Source of the DNA: Clostridia bacterium | GTDB lineage: Bacteria; Bacillota_A; Clostridia; Christensenellales; Aristaeellaceae | NCBI GenBank assembly: GCA_009783365.1 | Contig: WRHG01000092.1 | Coordinates: 1-7,224 of the forward strand | Direction: 5' to 3' | Length of the DNA: 7,224 nt | In this document: positions 1-6,479 of the stretch, piece after piece | Position numbering within the stretch: the stretch's first letter is position 1 | Layout: every line of letters begins with the position of its first letter | Program-made: the position numbers and the translations under genes | Notes under the pieces: generated by a model | Seen by the model: the letters and a program-made list of their open reading frames with translations, nothing else | Told to the model about the DNA's origin: nothing | Database searches by the model: none

Positions 1-3000
1 CAGACATCCCGATAGCCGCAATAATCGCAGGCGGTTTTGGAACCATCCTGTACGGGGGCAATCGCGGTTTCCCCGTTAAAAATTCCCTGGGCAAGCCTTG
101 CCGCCACATCCCGCGCATGGCGGAGCAGCGCCTGCATCTGTGATAGTTCGAGGGCCTTGGCGCCTGACTTAATTCCGCCGGACTTGTTCAGCATGATGGG
201 CAAAGCGATTGGCAAGTCCCCTTCGTTCATGGCAGTCAAAATTTCCACATCCGCCAGCGCGATGCCTCTCAGCAGCAGCAACTCCCGCAGCTTTTCCTCC
301 GCCAGCGCCTTGATGTCCTCGTCGCTTTCCACAAGGGGATCCGCCACATAAAAATAAAAGGCACCGGCCGGCAATGCGTTAGGTATCGCCGCAACGCACG
401 CGTCCAGGTAGAGAAGGAGCTGCAACTGCAGCCCCCACCAGGTACGGGCCGTGTCCAGATCATAGCGGCCGCTTTTGTAGTCAATAACGCGCAGGTAAGT
501 TGCCTCGCCATGGATATAATAGTCGATGCGATCAATTTTTCCCCGGAGCATGATCTGCCGGCCGTCGGGCAGCGTCAGTACAATTGGAGGCATCCCGCCC
601 GGATAACCAAAAGCCGCTTCGGTTTGAGACAGTGTAAAGCGCCCGGCCTTTAAGTGTCGGGTGATGGTTACCGCGGCTCTGCGGAGGGTTTGCCGTGCCC
701 TTGCAAAGGCCGCCTGGCTCATGGCGCCATCCCCCATTGGGCCTTGCATCAGATCATCAATCAGCGGTAAAACAGCTTCGTCTGCCAAAGCCGCCGCTTC
801 ATCGTCCGCGATATGAGGAAAAGAGGTGCGGCAGCCGGCAAGCTCCGCAAAGTGATGGAGACCTGCGTGATAGAAATTTCCCATGTCGAGGGGCGCCGCC
901 TTCCAGGGCGTAGCCGTCTGGGGACGTAAGCCATATTGGACAAAGTGCTTGAATGCGCATTGGGAGAATTCCTCCAGCCTGCTGACTGAAAGCGCTTGAT
1001 CGCCAAACAAAGCGCTGGCGGTCCTGACCGGCAATGGGCGGGCTTGGGGATGGTGGTTGGCCGCGCGGAGCAAGCACATGGCGCTTTCTGCCGTACTTGC
1101 ATCAGCCAGAAGATCTTGTAACCGTACCTGCCAGCGTTCGGGCAAGGAGCCGGAATCTCGGTCGCCATCCATATACGCCCGTAGCAGAAGGCCCAGTTCC
1201 GCCAGCGCCTGTGCAGGGGTATAGGGCAACTCCTGCCAAGGGACGGGGCTTTGCGGCAGGTGGCTTAGTATTTTTTTTTGCAGGGTGCCTAGCAGGGACA
1301 AGGGCCGCAGCGCAGCGCCCATGGGATCTGTTTTTGAATGGCTGAGGAAGAGCCAGCGGCTGGGAAGGGTCATGGCCCTCTTGAGATCTAACCGGGCAAA
1401 GGTCGCCCGGCTTTCGTCCGTTATGCCAAGGTATGCGCCGGTTTGATTTTCTGTTAGCGTCCTTTCCTCCTTGGTAAGCAGGCTTTCCGTGGAGCGGGTC
1501 AGTACGCCGTCGTTGAGGCCTAGGATGAATACGGCCTCCATCTCTCCGGACAGATAATGGCCCAGTGTGCCCACATGCAGCATATGGGATGTAGGGGGAA
1601 GGGACGCCAGGGATACGACGCCAAAGCCGCATTCCAAACGGTCTGCGATGTGTTTGAGGGGAATGCGCGCGCCTCCTTGCAGCATATAAAGCTGATCAAG
1701 AATGGTTAGCACCGTTTCCCATATCTGGCTGTTCTGATTGGCGCGAGCCAGCAACTGGTTCTGAAGCAGAGCCTGTTCCTCCCGCTTCAGTCCTTCATAT
1801 ACGCCTGCGTCTTGTAAAAGGCCGAAGACCGCCGCCAGCGAAGCGCGGGCATCCCTGGCGTCAACCAGGGCTCCCCGCGCCCTTTGCAGGGGTTCCATAA
1901 GCCGGAGGCGTAGCGCCTCACAAGTCGCGCAATGCTCTTCGGGACCCTTGATGAAAGGCTTCGCCCAGCGGGCACGATCAATACCATAGGAAACGGCGTA
2001 ATTCCGAAGCGTGCACGACTCCTCAAAGGAAAGGGGCGCATAGCCGCTGAAAAGCATTCCCGTTATATCGTCATTGCGGTATCCTTCCGCCATCGCCCTA
2101 AGGGCGTACAGCAGATACCGCACCAGCCCGTGGGAAGCGGCGGGCAGCTTTTGATCCGAATGAAAGGGCAGGCCAGCGTCTCGTAATGATGCGCTGACCG
2201 CAAAGGCGTAACCGCTTTGATTGGGATATAGGAGCGCGATTCGATCCAAATCCACGCCTTTTTCAATAATGAGCCAGTGGATTTGCCGCGCTGCCGCCAC
2301 AGCTTCTTCAAAAGGGCTTTGGTGCTGGGCCAGAAATATGTTTTCGTGCGACGGATGAAAGAGGAGCTGGGGATGGGCGTAAAGGTGCTGATCCAAGTGG
2401 CGGATAACCGGCTCGGCAGGCAGCGGGATGGGAAGCAAGGGGTGAAGTTTGGGCGCTAATCCCTGCGCTTTCAACCGATCCATAAAGGAGGAGACGCTTT
2501 TACGAATGGGTATGTATAGCTCCCCGTCGGGCGCGTTTTCCCCATCGCAAACCAGCGCCACCGTAAGCGCATCACATAAGCCCGCCATGGCGCAGAGCAG
2601 AGCCATGAGGGGATGGGGCAGCGTGTCAAAGCCATAAACAAACACATGCTGGCCCCTGAGCAGTCCGCTTTGGGGGAGGCGAGAAGCCACGTAGCGCAGG
2701 CGATCTTCGTCGTCGCTGAAACGGTCACTGAGAACCTGCTGATAAGCTTCGTACAATGTGGCGATGTCCCGCAGCTTTTCACCTCCTTCCGTCATAGAAG
2801 CGGCGTATTCCGACAGGCGTTCAGGCGTAAGGCCCCCCTGTTTCATATCGGCCACCAGGGAGCCCAGCTTTTGGATAAAACCTTGCCGACGGACGGAGGA
2901 ATGATAGTAACATAGCTTTTCCGCGCATCGCTCCAGCGCCTGGCTGATTGCCATCTGGCGGCCGGGAGCGGCCAGCGGTTCCCCCTGGAGGCGGCCTGTG

Positions 3001-3224
3001 GCAGCCAAAACCCGTTCGCCCAGGCGGGAGGGAGAAAGCACCTGGATGTTGAAAAAACCTTTCAGTGAAAGACGGACAAGCAGCTCACGCTCCGCTTGAA
3101 GGGTAAATTGCTCCGGCACAAGCCATAGGCAGTCAGCTCCTTGCTTGTGCAGGGCGCCGATGGAGTCAACGACGGGAGCAAGCAGACGATGGGAGCGACC
3201 GGTCCAGATTTGAATGTCAGGCAT
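1..3224 (-). CDS. addB: AddB, subunit B of the AddAB helicase/nuclease (3' end cut off by window)
   Basis: AddB pairs with AddA to resect double-strand DNA breaks for RecA loading; it supplies one nuclease domain and Chi recognition. One open frame of 1074 complete codons runs from ATG 3224 to the left edge. It has helicase-like motifs (EEAVAAARQI near 306, GLNDGV at 569-574) and a C-terminal RecB-type nuclease with IDRID (897-901) and VIDYKS (D915, K917). The Fe-S cysteines are present: C756 in FSQCAFKHF, then C1066-x2-C1069, and a last codon starting TG that fits x5-C1075. These positions and spacing resemble B. subtilis AddB (about 1166 aa), so roughly 40-90 residues are probably missing. 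The N-terminus reads TGRSHRLLAP where type-1 AddB normally has a GRxGxGKT Walker A loop, so ATP binding by this subunit looks lost. A GGGAGGT ribosome site precedes the ATG by 5 nt. addA would be expected downstream, off the left edge. Identification is firm; loss of ATP binding is inference. Confidence 0.96.
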   Translation of the reverse strand, partial: MPDIQIWTGRSHRLLAPVVDSIGALHKQGADCLWLVPEQFTLQAERELLVRLSLKGFFNIQVLSPSRLGERVLAATGRLQGEPLAAPGRQMAISQALERCAEKLCYYHSSVRRQGFIQKLGSLVADMKQGGLTPERLSEYAASMTEGGEKLRDIATLYEAYQQVLSDRFSDDEDRLRYVASRLPQSGLLRGQHVFVYGFDTLPHPLMALLCAMAGLCDALTVALVCDGENAPDGELYIPIRKSVSSFMDRLKAQGLAPKLHPLLPIPLPAEPVIRHLDQHLYAHPQLLFHPSHENIFLAQHQSPFEEAVAAARQIHWLIIEKGVDLDRIALLYPNQSGYAFAVSASLRDAGLPFHSDQKLPAASHGLVRYLLYALRAMAEGYRNDDITGMLFSGYAPLSFEESCTLRNYAVSYGIDRARWAKPFIKGPEEHCATCEALRLRLMEPLQRARGALVDARDARASLAAVFGLLQDAGVYEGLKREEQALLQNQLLARANQNSQIWETVLTILDQLYMLQGGARIPLKHIADRLECGFGVVSLASLPPTSHMLHVGTLGHYLSGEMEAVFILGLNDGVLTRSTESLLTKEERTLTENQTGAYLGITDESRATFARLDLKRAMTLPSRWLFLSHSKTDPMGAALRPLSLLGTLQKKILSHLPQSPVPWQELPYTPAQALAELGLLLRAYMDGDRDSGSLPERWQVRLQDLLADASTAESAMCLLRAANHHPQARPLPVRTASALFGDQALSVSRLEEFSQCAFKHFVQYGLRPQTATPWKAAPLDMGNFYHAGLHHFAELAGCRTSFPHIADDEAAALADEAVLPLIDDLMQGPMGDGAMSQAAFARARQTLRRAAVTITRHLKAGRFTLSQTEAAFGYPGGMPPIVLTLPDGRQIMLRGKIDRIDYYIHGEATYLRVIDYKSGRYDLDTARTWWGLQLQLLLYLDACVAAIPNALPAGAFYFYVADPLVESDEDIKALAEEKLRELLLLRGIALADVEILTAMNEGDLPIALPIMLNKSGGIKSGAKALELSQMQALLRHARDVAARLAQGIFNGETAIAPVQDGSKTACDYCGYRDV

Positions 3225-3247
3225 GGCGGACCTCCCTTCTATGCCAT

Positions 3248-3276
3248 TTGAAAAGCCCGTTCCCTCATGATATCAT
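3248..3276 (+). promoter_or_regulatory. Probable mnmE promoter
   Basis: TTGAAA (3248-3253) and TATCAT (3271-3276) are spaced by exactly 17 nt, a good sigma-A type promoter. It would start near 3283, about 27 nt before the chosen mnmE start. It overlaps the divergent addB promoter, sharing the palindrome at 3267-3276. No operator other than this palindrome is evident. Confidence 0.6.
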
Positions 3277-3294
3277 AAGTGTGAAAAAGCGCAA
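3267..3294 (-). promoter_or_regulatory. Probable addB promoter
   Basis: Read on the minus strand, TTGCGC (3294-3289) and TATCAT (3272-3267) are separated by 16 nt, a fair sigma-A type promoter with a weak -35. It would start transcription near 3260, giving addB a short leader of about 35 nt. The -10 shares the palindrome ATGATATCAT with the mnmE promoter. This is a prediction from consensus matching only. Confidence 0.45.
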
Positions 3295-3297
3295 GAA

Positions 3298-3303
3298 AGG
3301 AAG
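3298..3303 (+). promoter_or_regulatory. Ribosome binding site deciding the mnmE start
   Basis: AGGAAG at 3298-3303 is the only Shine-Dalgarno-like stretch before mnmE. Three in-frame starts lie close together: TTG 3304, GTG 3310 and ATG 3319. AGGA ends 2 nt before the TTG, which is too close. It ends 8 nt before the GTG, which is ideal, and 17 nt before the ATG, which is too far. The GTG is therefore preferred. The ATG would match the short N-terminus of many homologues (MDTIAxI) and remains possible. Confidence 0.5.
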
Positions 3304-3309
3304 TTGGAC

Positions 3310-4659
3310 GTGGAAGACATGGACACGATCGCGGGTATTGCCACGGCGCTGGGAGCAGGCGGAGTGGCAATCGTACGCTGCAGCGGCAAGGAGGCGGTAA
3401 GGATTTTTGAGAAGGTTTTCGCGTCGAAAGCCTGTCGTCCGCCTTATGAAAGCCATCGCTTGATGGTGGGCAAGCTGATGGATGGCGACCATATAATCGA
3501 CGAGGTTATGGGCGTGGTCATGGCAGCGCCGCGCAGTTACACCCGTGAGGATGTGTGCGAACTGCATACACACGGTGGGTATGTGGCGGCTGCTCTTGCG
3601 CTGAAACTGTTGATACGGCACGGAGCCCGGCCTGCTGAGGCGGGGGAGTTTACCCGCCGGGCCTTTTTGAGCGGGCGGTTGGATCTGGCCCAGGCAGAGG
3701 CTGTAATGGGAGTAATATCCGCCCAATCTGCGGCGGCCCTGAAAGTGGAGGAAATCCAGCTCATGGGCGGGCAAAGCCAGTTTGTTAAGGAGGCGCAGCA
3801 AGCGTTGCTTGGGCTTCTGGCAGGGTTGGAAGCTCATTTGGATTATCCGGATGAAATCAGTGAAGGCGCGGCTCTGGAAGGCGTCCTGGAGGGGCTGAAT
3901 CAACTGATTGGCCGGCTGGAGGGGGCCGTTGACGAACGCGGGGCTCGTATCGTGCGGGAAGGCTTGCGGGTGGCCCTCTGCGGAAGGCCGAATGTGGGAA
4001 AGAGTACGCTGTTCAACGCTCTTTTGGGCGAGGATAGGGCCATTGTGGCTGATGTCCCCGGCACTACGCGCGATGCGCTGCAGGGAACGTTTTCGCTGGA
4101 TGGCATTTGCGTTCATCTGACGGACACCGCAGGCCTTAGGGATAGCGAGGATCCGGTGGAACGCATGGGTGTCGAGAGAGCGCGCCAGGCGATTTCGCAG
4201 GCGGACGTTGCCCTGTTGCTTGTGGACGGAACCCAGCTTCCGGATGAGAAGGAAATGCTCCGTGCGCCCATGCCTTGTCCATGCGCAATCTTGCTCAATA
4301 AGGAGGATTGCCCGCTGTTTTTGAAGGTCAGGGATTTGGAACCGTTGACTGAAAAACGGCCGATTTTACCCATTTCAGCCAAGACAGGACAGGGCATCCG
4401 GGAAGTGATGGCTTATTTGCGGGGGTATGTCCTCACGCCGCAGCAGCTCATGCTGACCAATGAGCGCCACATGGCCGTAGCCAGGGAGGTACTGACGCGG
4501 CTGGCCCAAGCCAGGGAGTTTTTAGCGGCGGGTCAGCCGATGGATTTTGCTGTAATAGATCTCCATGACGCCCTTTACCTGCTGGGGCGTATTACGGGGG
4601 AAAATGTGGATGAAAAGCTGTTGGACGATATCTTTTCACGATTCTGTGTCGGGAAATAG
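3310..4659 (+). CDS. mnmE: MnmE, tRNA uridine-34 modification GTPase
   Basis: MnmE (TrmE) works with MnmG to install the aminomethyl-type group on C5 of wobble uridine 34 in a subset of tRNAs, using GTP, K+ and a methylene-tetrahydrofolate-type carbon donor. The start used here gives 449 aa, close to the usual 450-460. The N-terminal folate-binding domain opens MEDMDTIAGIATALGAGG. The helical middle domain holds an inserted G domain with G1 GRPNVGKS (225-232), G2 DVPGTTRD (248-255), G3 DTAG (272-275), G4 NKED (330-333) and G5 SAKTG (from 356). The protein ends in FCVGK, whose C446 is the conserved catalytic-site cysteine. In many bacteria mnmE sits next to mnmG and rsmG; here neither is adjacent, and the gene lies between divergent addB and a convergent radical SAM gene, so it appears monocistronic. 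Its last 24 bases overlap the end of that opposite-strand gene. Start could instead be TTG 3304 or ATG 3319. Confidence 0.97.
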   Translation: MEDMDTIAGIATALGAGGVAIVRCSGKEAVRIFEKVFASKACRPPYESHRLMVGKLMDGDHIIDEVMGVVMAAPRSYTREDVCELHTHGGYVAAALALKLLIRHGARPAEAGEFTRRAFLSGRLDLAQAEAVMGVISAQSAAALKVEEIQLMGGQSQFVKEAQQALLGLLAGLEAHLDYPDEISEGAALEGVLEGLNQLIGRLEGAVDERGARIVREGLRVALCGRPNVGKSTLFNALLGEDRAIVADVPGTTRDALQGTFSLDGICVHLTDTAGLRDSEDPVERMGVERARQAISQADVALLLVDGTQLPDEKEMLRAPMPCPCAILLNKEDCPLFLKVRDLEPLTEKRPILPISAKTGQGIREVMAYLRGYVLTPQQLMLTNERHMAVAREVLTRLAQAREFLAAGQPMDFAVIDLHDALYLLGRITGENVDEKLLDDIFSRFCVGK

Positions 4660-5541
4660 GCGGGTGCTTTCTTCATCTAAGAATGCAGGGGTAAAAGCAC
4701 TGTCCGCCGCGTCCTTTTGCTGAAAATATCCGGGAAGGCCCAGGAACTGCATATGATTCCTGGCACGCGCGTACTCCCTCGCCGTCAACCGCCGGTTCAG
4801 CCCCGGGAACGTGGGATTATTCATGGGGGTATATTGGCGCATCAGGCTTACGGGAGTCCATGCAGGTAAATGGCGGGCAATGGCGTCTAGGATGGATATG
4901 CTCTCACTGACCCGAAGGGGAAGTACCAGGTGCCGGATTAAGGTGCCTGTTTGCAGCAGGCTTTTCTCATAAACAGGCGGGCCTGTTTGTTTACACATAG
5001 CTGAGATGGCTGCAAGGGCTGTTTCAAAATAATCCGGCGCGCCTGCCAGCAGCCCGGCGGTTTCCGCCGTGGCGTATTTCAAGTCCGGCAAAAAAACGTC
5101 CACGTATGAGGCAACGGAACGGACCATCACCACATCTTCATATCCGCTGCTGTTCCACACCACGGGTATGCCTGGCTTGCGCCGGGCCAGCGCTTCTGCA
5201 ATGGCAGGCACAAAATGGGTGGGGTTTACCAGGTTCAGGTTATGTACCCCCAAATCCTCCACCCGGGCAAAGAGTTCCGATAACTGGCGGATGGACAGCG
5301 CGCGGCCTAACCCTTGATGAGCGATAAGCGCGTTTTGGCAGAACACGCAGCCCAGCGGACATCCGCTAAAGAATATGGTTCCGCTTCCTTTTGAGCCGCT
5401 GATGCAGGGTTCCTCCCACATATGCGCGGCCGCCCGGGCGACCACGGGAAGCAAACCCATACCACAAACGCCTTTTCCGATTTTCTCATCCCGGAGGGCA
5501 TCGCAGCGGCGCGGGCAAAGAACACAGCGGGTCATAGGCAT
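4636..5541 (-). CDS. Radical SAM protein, PflX-like (COG1313 type), function unknown
   Basis: A 301-residue radical SAM protein, resembling the family often labelled 'PflX' or 'putative pyruvate formate-lyase activating enzyme'; a true activase role is not established. The SAM-cleaving [4Fe-4S] motif is C61-x3-C65-x2-C68 in SGCPLGCVFCQN. It is preceded by a second cysteine set near the N-terminus (C6-x2-C9-x3-C13 ... C26, in CVLCPRRC and GVCGMG) that could hold another metal centre. Downstream elements typical of the family are WNSSGYE, DVFLPDLKY and LMRQYTPM. No glycyl radical enzyme, its usual assumed partner, is visible nearby. The start ATG 5541 has AGGAGGG just upstream (GGAGG ends 5 nt before it); ATG 5535 in the same frame is about 11 nt from that site and less likely. 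The gene has its own promoter and appears to be a single-gene unit, converging on mnmE with a 24-base overlap. Superfamily assignment is certain, the substrate unknown. Confidence 0.93.
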   Translation of the reverse strand: MPMTRCVLCPRRCDALRDEKIGKGVCGMGLLPVVARAAAHMWEEPCISGSKGSGTIFFSGCPLGCVFCQNALIAHQGLGRALSIRQLSELFARVEDLGVHNLNLVNPTHFVPAIAEALARRKPGIPVVWNSSGYEDVVMVRSVASYVDVFLPDLKYATAETAGLLAGAPDYFETALAAISAMCKQTGPPVYEKSLLQTGTLIRHLVLPLRVSESISILDAIARHLPAWTPVSLMRQYTPMNNPTFPGLNRRLTAREYARARNHMQFLGLPGYFQQKDAADSAFTPAFLDEESTRLFPDTES

Positions 5542-5604
5542 TCGACCCTCCTCTTCTTTATCGGAAGACGGCTGGCGCAGCGCCTTCCTATGGGCCGTAT
5601 CCGC

Positions 5605-5633
5605 AGCATAGCATAAGGGGAAACTTGGCGCAA
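5605..5633 (-). promoter_or_regulatory. Probable promoter of the radical SAM gene
   Basis: On the minus strand, TTGCGC (5633-5628) and TATGCT (5610-5605) are separated by 17 nt. Transcription would start near 5598, leaving a leader of about 57 nt. Part of that leader (5561-5590) can fold weakly, with GGAAG pairing CTTCC around a GC-rich middle. The promoter is divergent from, and about 75 nt away from, the rimP operon promoter. Consensus match only. Confidence 0.55.
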
Positions 5634-5705
5634 GCCAGGCGGCGAAAGGATTTGTGGCGCAAACGCACTGGACACAAGATTTCTTTCGGAAATCCTTGAA
5701 AACAC

Positions 5706-5734
5706 TTGTATTTGGGAAATTAATATGGTATACT
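5706..5734 (+). promoter_or_regulatory. Strong predicted promoter of the rimP-nusA operon
   Basis: TTGTAT (5706-5711) and TATACT (5729-5734) lie 17 nt apart. TGG at 5726-5728 directly before the -10 gives an extended -10 (TGN) element, and the spacer and flanks are AT-rich against the GC-richer surroundings. The predicted start is near 5741, leaving about 248 nt of untranslated leader before rimP. This is the best promoter match in the window, fitting a highly expressed housekeeping operon. Confidence 0.75.
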
Positions 5735-5740
5735 ATTTTT

Positions 5741-5988
5741 CGTTTACAGCAGATCGCAGGAGTGTACGACCATTTTACCGATTTATTAGTTAGAAAGAAG
5801 GGTTTATCGAAAGAGTGGATATTGCTTTCTCTTCAAACCCATAACGTTCGACGGTTACGGAGCGGTCCTCAGCGACATCCCGGTTTATCGGGATTCGCCG
5901 GGGGGGTGAGGAGAGCGAAGCAATAATATGCCGCTCTTTTTGATTGCTATGATCCCCATCGTGAGGAAAGCGTTAATTAAGGAGTTTT
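5741..5988 (+). promoter_or_regulatory. Structured 5' leader of rimP-nusA, candidate attenuator
   Basis: This stretch between promoter and rimP has no convincing gene but folds extensively on paper. Hairpin 1: GGGTTT (5800-5805) pairs AAACCC (5835-5840), continued inside by GAA/TTC and GAG/CTC with small bulges, or alternatively by GAAAG (5809-5813) with CTTTC (5825-5829). Hairpin 2: TAAC (5842-5845) with GTTA (5854-5857). Hairpin 3: ATCCCG (5877-5882) with CGGGAT (5889-5894) over a GTTTAT loop, extended by GCGA/TCGC past one bulged C, and closed by CCTCA (5867-5871) with TGAGG (5907-5911) around a G7 run (5900-5906). A terminator-like hairpin follows at once. In B. subtilis the equivalent operon leader is known to carry a terminator through which NusA limits its own expression; by analogy this leader is a candidate for such control. 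I recognise no named riboswitch class. Structures were found by eye, without energy calculation. Confidence 0.6.
5911..5941 (+). terminator. Intrinsic-terminator-like hairpin in the rimP leader
   Basis: AGAGCG (5912-5917) pairs perfectly with CGCTCT (5932-5937). After an unpaired AA on the 5' side, GCA (5920-5922) pairs with TGC (5929-5931), closing an ATAATA loop. Five T residues follow (5937-5941, the first in the stem), then G. The T-tract is short and the stem is only moderately GC-rich, which would make it a weak terminator needing help, as NusA-dependent terminators do. It sits 47 nt before rimP, on the same strand and inside the transcript, so it fits attenuation better than end-of-gene termination. 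GAGCG at 5860-5864 is complementary to the 3' arm and could act as an antiterminator. Confidence 0.55.
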
Positions 5989-6477
5989 ATGGCAAACAAG
6001 CAAAGAAACCGGGGCGTATCCCTCCATGCCGTGGAGCGAATCGCGGAGTCTCTGGCGAGAGAGCAGGAGCTGGAGTTGGTGGAGGTGACGCTGCAAAAGG
6101 AAAGCAGGGGAATGGTCCTATGCTTGTTTGCAGACAAGGAAGGCGGCATTACATTGGATGACTGCGAACGCTATCATAAACGCATTCAGCCGTTGTTGGA
6201 AGCCGTAGATTATGATATCCTTGAGGTTTCCAGCCCCGGAATCGACCGTGCTATCAAAACGGTGCGGGATTTTGAAAAAAACCGGGACGCGCTGGTGGAA
6301 GTCAAGCTATTCGCAGCTGTGAATGGCAGTAAAATTCACCGTGGACGCTTGCGGTTTTTCAGTGAGGATCAGGTAAGCGTCATACAGGAGGATGGCCAGG
6401 CGATTGCCTTTCCGCGCAAAACCGTGGCGGTCGTCAAACCGGTAGTTTCCCTGGAAGGGTTGGAAGACCAGGAATGA
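5989..6477 (+). CDS. rimP: RimP, 30S ribosome maturation factor
   Basis: RimP (formerly YlxS/YhbC) binds the 30S ribosomal subunit during its late assembly and is needed for efficient maturation; it acts in the cytoplasm. The 162-residue product is of usual length (about 150-160). The N-terminal alpha/beta domain covers roughly residues 8-90 and contains the family signature EVSSPGIDR at 79-87. The C-terminal Sm/SH3-like domain follows (about 93-160), including HRGRLRFF. The start ATG 5989 is preceded by AAGGAG (5979-5984) with a 4-nt gap. The gene is first in the rimP-nusA operon, behind a strong promoter and a structured leader with a terminator-like hairpin, so its transcription is probably attenuated. 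Between its stop and nusA there are 37 nt, filled by a 12-codon ORF. Nothing in the protein looks damaged. Confidence 0.96.
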   Translation: MANKQRNRGVSLHAVERIAESLAREQELELVEVTLQKESRGMVLCLFADKEGGITLDDCERYHKRIQPLLEAVDYDILEVSSPGIDRAIKTVRDFEKNRDALVEVKLFAAVNGSKIHRGRLRFFSEDQVSVIQEDGQAIAFPRKTVAVVKPVVSLEGLEDQE

Positions 6478-6479
6478 CA

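Noticed and set aside
1102..1632. 176-codon minus-strand frame inside addB
   Set aside because: It is another frame of the same strand as addB, which is intact and conserved there; the translation is rich in Pro, Arg and Gly, as out-of-frame reads usually are.
3265..4116. 283-codon open frame on the minus strand opposite mnmE
   Set aside because: It lies wholly antisense to a clearly conserved mnmE and its 5' region, has no recognisable domain, and is low in typical protein composition; it is a shadow of the GC-rich codon pattern.
4664..4700. Inverted repeat GTGCTTT / AAAGCAC just after mnmE as a terminator
   Set aside because: The 7-bp stem has a 23-nt loop, no T-tract follows on the plus strand, and it lies in coding sequence of the radical SAM gene.
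5627..5662. Direct repeat GGCGCAA (5627-5633 and 5656-5662) as a regulator site
   Set aside because: A 7-base repeat in GC-rich sequence is easily chance, and one copy is explained by the -35 of the radical SAM promoter.
5654..5926. 90-codon plus-strand frame across the rimP promoter and leader
   Set aside because: Its start lies upstream of the predicted transcription start. The only start inside the leader, GTG 5762, overlaps its AGGAG site. It is curious that its stop TAA (5924-5926) falls in the terminator loop, but there is no supported start for a leader peptide.
5928..6161. 77-codon plus-strand frame beginning in the terminator loop
   Set aside because: It has no ribosome binding site, its ATG is inside the hairpin, and most of it overlaps rimP in another frame.
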